Assembly: GCF_947507565.1 (NCBI RefSeq)
Contig: NC_089180.1
Location: forward strand, 186,001-250,000
Source of the DNA: Oscarella lobularis
Lineage: Eukaryota > Porifera > Homoscleromorpha > Homosclerophorida > Oscarellidae
Reading direction: 5' to 3'
DNA length: 64,000 nucleotides
A model generated the notes under the pieces. It did not search any database. It was not told the DNA's origin and saw nothing but the letters and a program-made list of their open reading frames with translations. Both the position numbers and the translations under genes were made by a program. Below are positions 49,646 through 60,600 of the stretch, one piece after another. Numbering within the stretch: the stretch's first letter is position 1; every line of letters begins with the position of its first letter.

Positions 49646-51599
49646 ATGGATATGGATACTGGTAGCACGGGTGGATATAACGTTGAGTTTGATCCACCTC
49701 TCGAGTCGAAACACAAATGCCCACTCTGTTCTTTGGCTCTAAGAGAGCCTTATCAAGCAGCATGTGGTCATCGTTTTTGCTCTTCTTGTATAAAACACCG
49801 TTTCGAGTAAGCAAATTTTCGTTTCAAAAATGAGGCTAAACCAGCGCTTTCAGAAATAAGCAGAGACTGAAATGTCCTATAGACACTGAAATTATTGTGG
49901 CTGACGAGGTGGCTTACGCAAATAATTGATAGCCAGCCAGAGAGTAACATTTTGGACTATAGATTTTTCCTGATAACTTTTGTCGGAGAGACGTCTTGTC
50001 TTTACGCGTTAAATGCAAAAACTGCTCGAAGAGTGAGGAAGATGGCTGTCCTTGGAAAGGACCTCTAAATCAGTTTGACGTAAGAAAATAAAAACTATAT
50101 ATTTCTGCACCGGAACTATCCTGTCACTCTTTATCCCAGGCTCATCTTAAGCGCTGCGATTTTCAGAAGCAGTCTTGTCCTAATAAAGGCTGTGGCCTCG
50201 TTTTGAATCAACGCGACTTATCCAAACACGTCGGTGATGAATGCGAATTCAGACTAGAATCCTGTGATTTGTGTGGGCAAGAAATTATTGTAAAGGCGCT
50301 TGAGGTACGCACTCATTCTTACACGCTATCCATCCTTAATTTTCTCTCAGAAACATAAAGATAATGAATGCTTGGAAGTGATGATATCTTGTCCGAACGA
50401 ATGCGGTGAGACGGTAAAGAGAAAAGACGTAAGATGTTATAGGACACGCATTTTTTTGGACGTTAACTTTAATTCTGCTCTTAGCTGGCTTTTCATCAGA
50501 CAAAGGAATGCTCGAGAGCTCATCTGCAGTGCAAATACGACGAATGTTCATATCAGGTACGAAAGGGCACTCGCAGATAATCGCAAGTCAATTCCCTGCT
50601 CAGGGAACATCTGAAGAAATGGAGGAACATTACAAAGAAAAAGATGACTATCACATGTTTCTCATCTATCAGCAATTGCAGACCCATCCCGCAACGAAAG
50701 TGATTGAAGGCCCCTCGTCATTCGCAACCCCTTCGTCCTCTCTGACCCCCACCGTCGCTCCTAGCGGCGGCCTCGTGTCGTTTCCTACCACCATTAAGGT
50801 GCAGATGAGTACCTTAGAAGAGGATATATCTGAGAGAAATCGTCAGATAGAAGTGCTCCAATCAACCGTTGATCATCTCAAAAAAGCCAATCAAACAAAG
50901 GAGGAAGTTCTGAAGCAACAGAGCAACGGCATTGAAAAACTCAAGCGTGATTTGTCCACGTCTTTGGCCCGACTTAACGCACTCGAACAAAAACATGTGG
51001 TCAATCAAACGAAATCGATGTCGAACGAGCACAAAATTCTCCAATTCGAACGCGGCACGAAGGTGAGAGAAGACGTTCTCGCCGAACACGACGTACGCCT
51101 CGCATCGCTCGAACTCGCCTCGTACGACGGAATATTACGCTGGAAAATCACAAATTTCAACAAACGAAGAAGCGAAGAGATAGCCGGAAAACGTCGATCG
51201 ATATACAGTCCACCTTTTTACACGGCGCCGACGGGGTACAGGATGTGCGCTCGCATTTATTTGAACGGCGACGGCATTGGTAAATCATCTCACTTGTCGC
51301 TGTTCTTCGTTGTCATGCGCGGTGACTATGACGCGCTACTTCCGTGGCCGTTTCAGCAGCGAGTTACTTTTACTTTGCTCGATCAGCAGCCCGCTAATAA
51401 GCCCCGCGTAGATGTTAGCGATAGTTTTATTCCCGATTCTATGTCGAATAGTTTTAGGCGTCCCGTTAGTGAGATGAATATCGCGTCTGGGTGTCCCCTG
51501 TTTTTTCCTCTTGCTGACTTAGATAAGCGTGCGTATGTACTTGATGACACTATGTTTATTCGTGTTGCTGTTAATATTGCTGGTCTCTCGCACCCCTAG
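49646..51599 (+). CDS. TRAF-family adaptor / RING E3 ligase
   Basis: TRAFs link TNF-receptor and Toll/IL-1-type receptors to ubiquitin and kinase signalling. Seven exons, 49,646-49,806, 49,866-49,908, 49,963-50,079, 50,140-50,304, 50,351-50,428, 50,485-50,556 and 50,604-51,599, keep frame and give 543 residues. The RING is [20 protein letters not shown] followed by CSSC and KCPID. TRAF-type zinc fingers follow, such as [30 protein letters not shown] and [19 protein letters not shown]. Then come a Ser/Pro/Thr-rich linker, a coiled coil ([15 protein letters not shown] to [11 protein letters not shown]) and the MATH/TRAF-C domain ([49 protein letters not shown]). The splice between SYQ and GTSEE uses a 47-bp intron; ignoring it creates a false frameshift. 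The closest vertebrate class is uncertain, TRAF2/3-like by the MATH features. Confidence 0.93.
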
Positions 51600-51621
51600 G
51601 ATAATCTAAGTATCATTACTA

Positions 51622-54600
51622 TTATATTTCTACTGATTTTGTCGTGTCAGACACGTGACCGATTAATGTAATCAAATCCTGGTCCGATTCCAAGACCTTG
51701 AGTCGCGAATCAACTTCGTGTAGCAATTGTTTCAAGTCCGAGACGAGATGTTGCTGACCGCTTCCGTATAACTTCTATTGGATCAAAAGAAAAAAAGACG
51801 TGCCATGGAGACGGTAGCGCGCGCGACCTCACCTTCAATCCCCCGTCCGTAAAATCGTAATAATGCGCCGCCGGAGCGCCGCAAGTCGTGTAGCAATAGA
51901 CGACTTTTTCGCAACTCGAACCTACGTCAAAAAAATAAAATTCACGATTAATAATTATATCCAATCTATTATTCACCTCGCGGAATTTCCTCGTCGACGT
52001 TGCCAATAATATCGACTTTCATGACTTGTAAATGACAATTGGTCGGACACGGCGCCACCGTTTGCTTCTTACGATCCTGCGACAACTTCAAAGCCAACTA
52101 ATAAAATAAAAACTATTTATCCACACCGAAGTCATTGGCTTTTTTCTCTTCCCCCTCCATACTTGCTCGTAATTTTGCCGTTGCTCCTTCAATCGAGCGT
52201 CGCGACGAGCGCCGAATTCTTCCACGTTTTCCGCCACGCTACCGAACTCATTCTCATAATAAATCATCGAACGCTCGGCTTCAGCCGCGTAAATTTTATA
52301 CAACTTCAACAAAATAGATTAATAATATTATAAATTATTTATTTTGCGACGTATTACTTCCGAGGGAACTTTGAAGCAATAGCGACTCTCCATTAACGAT
52401 TCGAACACGTAGATTCTCGATTCTTCCGTCGAAACGTATTCATATTGAACGTTTTCCTCCAACGCTCCAATTCCGACCGTCAACGAAAGACACGGCTTCA
52501 ATTTCTCGCCGGCGCTCGACAGCGAAGCCGCGCGCATCAAATTCGTGACGTCAGAAAAATCGGTTGTAGTGAACGAATCGGTTTTTTTGCGTCCAAGCGA
52601 TTGAGCGCGTTTTCGACCGACCGATTTTCTCAGAGTCGCGCGAACGAGATCGCTGTCGTCATAGAGATCGTCGTCGAGGGTGAATCCGCTTCGACGATTT
52701 TTCGACGGCGGCGGCGATTCTGCGTCGACGTCGCCTTTTGACGTCATCGTGACGTCATCATCGTCTAGATTGACGGATGATGGTCGGGAATTGGATCGAT
52801 GGGGATCGTTGCGAATGAGAGATACGACGTTGTGAGACGCTTTAGAAACGTCTTTGCCATTTATCTTATATATATATTAATATTTGTTTAATTTTTATTG
52901 ATTTTTTTACTTGCATGATGCAATAGCCTGGCATTAGGCCGACATCGGCTGCTGGGCCCCCTGGTTAATTTTAATTGAATAAATTAGTATTGTTTTCTTT
53001 ATTTTTTTTGGATTTACCACTCGTCACTGATGAAACGAAAACGGGATTATGTCCGCGCACTTCAAAGCCAAGTCCCTGACTATCTGGAACAATGTCGCAA
53101 GTACTAGGGGAAAAAAAATCATTAGATCTACTTCTTTTATTGTATGTATCAAAGCGATGTACTGGGATCGTTCTGCTAAGATAACGAGTTGGAGAGGCTC
53201 TTTATGCTGACCGGCTTCCCTCAGCAAAGGCAAGACGTCATCCAGAGTCGAATAAGCGACTTTGTCGCCATTGACAGCTTGGATGACGTCACCCACTTTG
53301 AGACCAGCCAACTATTAAAAGAAAATAAAGAAATAAAAATAAATAATTAAATATATTAATTAACCTGGGCTGGGCTGCTCGATACGACGGCGCTGACGGT
53401 GATTGGCTCCGTTTCTTCGACGGCGAAATCGTTGCCTTCTTCCGTGCAAGGAAGCTACACGCGAAAAATTAATTAATTAAAATTAATTAATTAATTAATT
53501 AATTAATTTTCGTTTTTACCACTATCGTCTTTGACGTGTACGAATCGATGACGTGGAAATCGGGTCGCACGGATACGCTTACGGATAATTTTGCTTTCGA
53601 TGTCGGCGTCATTGATCCGGATTCCTTCTTTTCTTCGTCGGCGAAAAAGCGAAACAGAAGCTGATCGTCTTTAAACTGATGTTTATCCGAAACTAAGAAC
53701 AGAATAAATAAATAAATAATGTATATAATTAAGAGTATTTACCGTGGTGAAGAAAACCTTTTCCTATGAGATATTGACCGAGAGACAAAGCCTCTTCCTT
53801 TTTACACGCGTCTCCCTAAAGAAGAGAGAGAGCAAACAATGTTGCAAGTGTGAAAAGCAAGAAGATTTTATTTGCTCACGTTTTCCACCATCCAATCGAC
53901 AAGTTTACTTCCGGTAATCGAAAACGGAATTGACTTCAAATGATGCATGTGTTCCCTGAAAAAAAATTAATAAATAAATTAGATTAATTATTTCGTTTAC
54001 TTGAGAGGCGAAGGAAATTGTCCTGTCCCCTATAAACAAATAAATATTTCATTAATTAACATATTTTTTGCTTATACTTTTGCTAGCAGATCTTGGCTTT
54101 CGTGTTTCGTCTTAAACGTGCCGTCGTCAAAACGAAAACGATACCACTGACTGCTATTCTTAAAATTGTGTCGATCATTGACTATAGAACGCGAGTTGAT
54201 TTCAATGACAAAACACAATTAAATTAAAATCTGACTGTGATGAATGAAGCCGTTGTCTAAAAGAGCCTGTCCTAAAGCGACGGCTTCTTCGGCGGAAGAC
54301 GCCTCCTGTTGCTCCATCGCCCATTTGACAAACTCACTTAATTAATTAAAAATATGACGTCATAAATAAATAATTATTAGTTTTCGCTATACCTTCCGAC
54401 GAATGCTTTGGGATGCGTTTTGAGTAAGTGCTTTCGATCCTTGATCAGCGGTTTCTCGCCGCTGCTCATGCGCGAATGTAATTTCAACGCTGAGAAGAAA
54501 TAGTCTCATCATTAATTAAATAAAATAATTATTATTGTTACTATACCTCGGTCGTGGATTAGACTCCATGTTGCTTTCTGATTCGCTTCCGGGTCATCGA

Positions 54601-55357
54601 GAAGCTTTAAGTCTAATAAAAAGATTAAAATAATATATTAATTTATTGTGGTTCTTCTTCTCTTACGTTTTCCTTTCTCTATTTCTCGTTTGATCACTTC
54701 TATCCACTCCTTCTTTTCCTCCGCCGATTTAGCGATGCAGACAAACCATTTTCGCTTCGCGTTATTCAAAACTTTCCAGCCATTCGTCACCGACTTTCCA
54801 TTACTATGATAATCCGCTACACACACAAAAAATAAATAATTAAATACTAATAATCTTAATCCACTCACACGTGCCATCCTCCACATTCTCTATTTCGATT
54901 TCATTCAAAGGCAATCGTCCCTTGAATTGATATTTAGCCGCCGCCTCCGATTCCAAAGAAACAGACCTCTTGTTCCTCTTCCTAAATTCAATTAACGCGC
55001 GTTAACACCCCGCCCCCTCACACACAATAAACGCCCGTCTCACCGCGTGGACATTCCAGACGAATATTGCTTCTTACAATAAACAAATAAATTGTCGAAC
55101 AGAAAAAACGCGCGCTCCTGCGTATTCCCGGATGATATTTTGGTGAGCGTTCCACTCTTGAGCATTTCATTGGACGTATAGACGACGTTGGCGCCTTCCC
55201 AGCCTTCGATCGACGATTGCCATTCGTCGATGAATTCCAATTTCTCTAAACGTCGTTTCGTCTCGTTCACTTCCGAGCAGATGTCTTTCATCGCGTCGAC
55301 GGCGTGACGCGACGGATGGAAGTCCGGTTGGGCGGCGCTCGTATTTTTCACCAATTC
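51622..55357 (-). CDS. PREX: P-Rex-like Rac guanine-nucleotide exchange factor, DH incomplete
   Basis: P-Rex proteins activate Rac downstream of PIP3 and G-beta-gamma. About fifteen exons read, in order: the end of a DH domain ([20 protein letters not shown], 55,300-55,230), a PH domain ([60 protein letters not shown], 55,200-54,660), and DEP1 ([30 protein letters not shown], near 54,450-54,240). DEP2 ([15 protein letters not shown], near 53,920), PDZ1 ([20 protein letters not shown], near 53,400-53,170) and PDZ2 ([20 protein letters not shown], 53,080-52,860) follow. About 300 more residues come next, including [20 protein letters not shown], ending [17 protein letters not shown] and TAA at 51,624. 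The order matches P-Rex. Two parts are missing: most of the DH domain at the 5' end and the large IP4P domain of vertebrate P-Rex at the 3' end. Confidence 0.82.
53466..53510. repeat. TTAA/AATT tetranucleotide run in a P-Rex intron
   Basis: AATT units repeat almost without interruption through this intron. Neighbouring introns of the gene are also built of TAAT and AAATA words, so it is the extreme of a local intron composition. Confidence 0.85.
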
Positions 55358-55444
55358 CTAGAAAAAAAAAGAAAGTTGAACAGAGGGGGCCCCCCTAAAG
55401 GGAAACGTACCTTCAGCACGGTAAAACAATTGACTAAGGGGAAA

Positions 55445-55870
55445 TCAATAAGAAAATACCCTGGCTTCAATTCTTCGCGAAATCGTCGACTCAATGTGAC
55501 TCGTATACTGTTTCAATATTCCCTGTTGTTGCAACAGGCGATCGCCGAAGTCGATAAACTTGAACTTGAACGGAGACGGACCACGTGGAGCTGTCGACGT
55601 TCGCGCAGGGAGCGTAGTCCTTCGCAAAGGATCGCGCGATTCTTGTGGAACAGAAGGATCGATTGTACGAACGAGACAGCGTATTCTCGAGCTTACTGCG
55701 GTCTGCGGAATCCCCGCCGTTGATAGCAGCAAACGTACGACCGCTCTGAACGAACAAGAGCGTGGTTTCTGCAGAAGAACGAACAAGCCCCACGTGCGCA
55801 AACTGCGCATGCTCAACGTTTTGCATCGACTCGTTGAAAAAAAATAACAAGAAAACGTAAAAAAAAACAT
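55445..55870 (-). other. Open frame upstream of P-Rex, possible remnant of the DH domain
   Basis: A frame of about 140 codons is open on the minus strand. Its last part, FKFIDFGDRLLQQQGILKQY then TSHIESTISRR, has the look of a DH-domain helix pair (F...FGD.LL...Y...), and it precedes the P-Rex DH end. Only about 25 bp separate it from a further stretch (LVNCFTVLK) that should be the KYPLLLK helix, so roughly 60 residues of a normal DH are absent. The rest of the frame is Arg- and Ser-rich and unrecognised; the opposite strand is also open here. Confidence 0.3.
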
Positions 55871-56051
55871 TTCAGTGAGGACGCGCGCGAAAAATTAGGT
55901 ACGTACCTAGAGCAATTTTCAGTTTTAAGTGAATACGTATTTCTATCTACATTCTTTTTCTGATTGGCAATGCGAACTCCCTTAATAAAAAACGAGACGT
56001 GAATACATGTAAAATTAAATAAATAAATATTAATTAATTAATAAAGGAGCG

Positions 56052-57011
56052 TCACGGACATCGCGTCTCTTTGAGACCCTTATAGCATGACGTCACTTTG
56101 ACGGCACACATGCGTGACGTCAGCTCGCTGCACAGACTCAAAAATCCCGCGTTGTCCGTCTTGCGTTCTTGCTGGAGCGAATTCGAGCGTTCCAAGATGC
56201 GAACCAATTCCTCCATGGCGTTGAGAGGACGGAGAACCTAAAGTCTCAATTTTAATTAAATATTTAATTATTTGTGTGTTCTTACTTTGTCTAGAACGGC
56301 TACTTTGACTGCTTGGCTCGACGTACTTTTCGTTTTTTCGAACTGATGCGATCTAAACCCGCCCCCAATATATATAAAAATGTATTTGTTTATTTTTCTC
56401 TACCTTAGTTTTCTATAGTATTGTTTCAAACCACTAACTGCCTCCACGTTGATTGCCAATTGAAAGGAACGCGCTTGATCAATGCGACTGCTTCCCTCCC
56501 CGGATAAATCTCGAAACGCTGTGAAAAAAATCCTAAACTAATGATTTTTCTACTAATGATTTGTTTTTCTTACTGTGGCTAATGAGGACGGGATGAACGC
56601 TGATTGTTGCACCCGTTTGCAACTTGTGTGACAACGCTTGAAACAAATTGTCGTCGATCGATAAAATCACCGTCAATGATTGCCGATTTCCTTTCAAGGC
56701 AACCGGATAATTATCTACAAACGTATTCAAAAAAATTTCCAATTATTGATTTTTGATTTTTTATATCAACTAGCCTCCGGCGACTTGACCGGGCGGAAGA
56801 GTGGTCAATTGAAACTGGACAACGTCTAAACTCTTGTTATCAACATCGTCATCCTGTAGATGTCGTTCAACTAATAATTGCCTTTGATTATATTGGCCAT
56901 ACCATGGAAACCACAAAGCGTCGTAAGACGTAGGTAGACTGATGCGCCACACAAAAGTGACCCGTGTTTTGATAGGCTGCCGTCCTGCGGCCAATAGCAA
57001 TGACACTTCAG
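56052..57011 (-). pseudogene. INPP4/IP4P-like domain fragment
   Basis: Minus-strand exons read AEVSLLLAAGRQPIKTRVTF then VWRISLP (57,011-56,775), DNYPVALKGNRQSLTVILSI ending VLISHS (to about 56,574), a stretch with FQLAINVEAVSGLKQYYRKL (near 56,450), KVAVLDKVLRPLNAMEELVR (near 56,250) and LTSRMCAVKVTSC, followed by a degenerate CX5R-like YKGLKETR and, after a one-base shift, MSVTL. The order IN-E...YY.K and TSC...K.R.MSVTL resembles inositol polyphosphate 4-phosphatases and the IP4P domain of P-Rex (active-site CKSAKDRT-MSVTLE). The frame stops at 56,052-56,054. A GC donor seems to be used after GQVAG. The call is tentative: it rests on short motifs. Confidence 0.45.
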
Positions 57012-57076
57012 CTAATAAAATAAAAAACAGAGCACGTGTTTAATTAATAAATAGCGTCAAGCATAAAAATATTTAC

Positions 57077-57182
57077 TCGGCCTTTTTCTTCCAGATTCGT
57101 TCGCATCACAATTGCCTGCGCTTTCTGCTGCCATACCATTCTCCAGAAATCGGTGGTCACGCCCCCCAAAGTCCTCAAAGCC
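57077..57182 (-). pseudogene. Isolated protein-tyrosine-phosphatase exon
   Basis: One exon with a good acceptor and a GTAAAT donor reads DFWRMVWQQKAQAIVMRTNL then EEKGR. This is the FWRMIWE...IVMVTNLEEKGR core of classical PTP domains. No neighbouring PTP exon (catalytic HCSAG or the substrate loop) is visible nearby, so it is a stray piece. Confidence 0.6.
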
Positions 57183-57299
57183 CTGTCATATGCAGATGAC
57201 AGTCAAAGAAAGAATAGGAGCGGAGAAAAAGGCGTTTTTCTTTTGCGAGAATCAGATACGTACCGGTAATGCACACAGAATCTGCACCGACCCCTGATA

Positions 57300-57697
57300 G
57301 TTTTCTCTTTCTCTTTTCTATACGGGTAGAAACAGGACGCTGCCATCTTGATTCGTTAGCCGTTCTAACGTTAGACTATTCCCACTCCTCCGTTACCCCG
57401 GCCGTTTAGAGCAGGCACGCTGTCGTTTGCGATAGCGCAATGGCATGGTAGAGATATCGCTTCTTCCTCTTTCTTCTCCGAGTCCGTTTGCATTTCGTCG
57501 TTTTTCTCGACTCTTCAGTTTGTAGGGTCGTTTCTTATTTTCTTTGCTGCTGTGCCTAGGCGCATATAGACTCTGAGACTGCTCGATCTGCCGGGGAGAG
57601 ACGCGATCCTTCCCCAGGGTATCCGGGATCAGAAGAGAAGGGAGCTTTGCCATTTCGCGAACGCTTGGAGCCTCTGGACAAGATATACAACAAACCA
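57300..57697. other. 5' flank of the Draper-like gene
   Basis: Open frames on both strands are Arg- and Ser-rich and match nothing I know. A further in-frame ATG at 57,647 could extend the receptor N-terminus, but it would bury the signal peptide. Confidence 0.35.
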
Positions 57698-60600
57698 ATG
57701 AAGGATCGACACTCGCTTTACTATGCCGATCGTCTCGTCCAGACGACGACGGCTTTCCTTCTTCTCGCGTGCGCGTTATCAGAAGGCGCATCAGTCGGAG
57801 CGCCAAACGTGTGCGCGTACGCTGCGACGTAAGAACTCAAGCAAGTCGCTCGTTTTCTGGCATGATCGCGAACGTATAGTTATTAGTTTAGCAGATGACT
57901 GTCGTTTCGTATGCGGACACATACAAGACGGGCTGCGGATTTTTGGGCTGGTCGAGGTGTACTCGATACAGGTGACGCATCGCGTTGTTGCGATTTGTGA
58001 CGTGGGCGTATTTACGTTCCTCTTTCCCGTTATTAGACGAGCGTATAAAAGAGAACTCAAGACGTTCTACAAAACGACGTATTTTACTGCCTACCGATGC
58101 TGTAGCGGTTGGCGGGAAATGAATGGACAATGCATTATACGTGAGAGGAGGAAGCGCGTAGATATAGGGCCTTTCTTTATTTATTTATTTCGTGCAGCTA
58201 TATGTAATCAAGCGTGTCAAAACGGAGGCGCATGCATGAAACCTAACACTTGCTCATGTGCATCTGGCTGGGGAGGACCTAAGTGCAGTGTCGGTAAGAT
58301 TGTGTTGTTACTGACACAACCATGTTCCGGTTACATATTTATCTTTTCTATGTTTTCTCTTTCCGTAGCCTGTGTCCACTCGTATGGACCTGGCTGCACT
58401 CTTCCGTGTAACTGTGTCAATCACGGACAGTGTAGTCGATACACGGGAGCGTGCACGTGTACTGCTCCAGGATTTTTTGGTATTTACTGCGAACGATCGT
58501 GCAATTTTGGATTTTACGGCGTGAATTGCGCGAAAAAGTGCGACTACTGCACTAATGGAGCTGGCTGCGATTCAATCACCGGATCGTGTCAGTGTTTAGC
58601 CGGTTACAAAGGAACATAGTAAAGAATGCCATCTTGTTTATATATTTTGATATATCGTTGTTTCTAAAGTTGTCAGGAAACGTGCTTGCCTGGCACGTAT
58701 GGTCCTGGCTGTACAAAGTCGTGTGCCTGCAAAAATTCTCGCGGGGCCTGCGATAGCAAAACGGGCGTGTGTCCATGCCTACCTGGATGGAAGGTAAAGA
58801 GGTTGCGTGAGAACGTGATTGAGTTAATTGCGTTCGAAGGGAAATCTATGTAACGTTAAATGCGACGCTGGATCATTTGGCCAGGATTGCTCGAGTGCGT
58901 GCACGTGTCTCAACGGAGCGACGTGTGACCACGTTAGAGGAGATTGTACGTGTGCTCCGGGTTTTGAAGGGAAAAGGTGAATTTAGATCATTCAAAGTAG
59001 CAATTAGAAGCAAGACGTCTTTTAGATGTGAAAATCTCTGTCAGTCTGGCCGTTATGGATTGAATTGTCAAGGCACCTGCAGATGCCAAAATAACGCCAC
59101 GTGTTCTCACACCGACGGTTCTTGCCATTGCACAGCTGGATGGAGAGGAGAACTATGTGACCAGCAGTGTGCAAACAATATGTTTGGCCAAAACTGTCTA
59201 TCATCCTGCACATGCCAAAATAACGCCACGTGCAATCCGTTCACAGGCAACTGCAAGTGTCCAGCTGGCTTCAGAGGTAACGATTGTCAGCTGGGATGCT
59301 CGCCGGGAACGTATGGTCCTCACTGTACGTCAAAGTGCTCGTGTCATCGAAATGCAGCTTGTTCTCCTATTGACGGGACCTGTGATTGTCCTGCTGGGTA
59401 TATGGGCTATTGCAATCAGACGTGTCCGGCAAACTTTTATGGATACCAGTGTGCCAAGTCATGTCAGTGCCGTAATGGAGGCATCTGTGATCCCGTCAAT
59501 GGAACCTGTTCGTGCATCAGATTCTGGGTGGGAAAGTATTGCGAGAAACGTAAGGAGGGTTAGTGCCGTTTCTTAAATGTACTATTGTTGGTGCATGTAG
59601 CTTGTCCTGATTGGACGTATGATCCTTATAAGAGTAGCTGTTCAAAGAAGTGCAACTGCCTTAGAAATCAATCTAGAAGGTACGTGAAATGCATGACAGG
59701 CTAATTGTCTTATTACAATATCTCTCTCTAGCTGTGACGGTATGAGCGGACGTTGCTGGTGCGCTATTGGCTGGGCAGGAGAACACTGCCAATATCCCTG
59801 TCCAGATTACACGTATGGCTTTGACTGCAAGTCTAAGTGTCAGTGCCAAAACAATGCTCATTGTGATCCTGTTGATGGAACTTGCACGTGCGCCGATGGA
59901 TACAATGGCACATTGTGTGAAAATCAGTGCCCTGCGGGAACGTATGGAAAACTGTGTAAGTTCAAGTGCTCCTGTGTCAACAGTGGACGATGCTCGCACG
60001 TCGATGGTACGTGTCATTGTCCAGCTGGATGGAAAGGAAAAATTTGTTCAGAAAGATGCTCCAACTCTACATATGGAAAACACTGTCAAGAAACTTGTAA
60101 ATGTCAAAACGGAGCAACGTGCAATCCGGTCAATGGAAGCTGCACATGTACAGATGGCTACAAAGGAGCAACGTGTGAATCTACGTGCTCCGGGGGCACG
60201 TATGGACCACGCTGCTCAAAGACTTGTGATTGCGTCAATGCACGCTCGTGTGATCACGTAACGGGAGAATGCTCCTGTCTTCCTGGCTGGAAGGGCAGGC
60301 GTTGCCACAAGATGTGCAGTCTGGGAAAGTACGGGCAGGATTGTCTACAGAGCTGCCTGTGCGAGAACGATGCGATGTGCAATCCAATCGACGGGTCTTG
60401 TGTCTGCACGACCGGGTGGATTGGAACGTACTGCAATGAGACGTGTCCAGATCGAACCTACGGCTACCAATGTCGGGAAACATGCAATTCATCGTGCCCC
60501 GAGGGGCACTGCTATGCAGACACTGGCCGTTGCTCTTGTCCTAAAGGATTTGCTAGGCCCAACTGCAACGAGACGTGCTCACCGGGACGCTACGGATTTC

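Noticed and set aside
50500-50610. A frameshift in the TRAF zinc-finger region
   Set aside because: A 47-bp GT-AG intron (50,557-50,603) restores a proper TRAF zinc finger.
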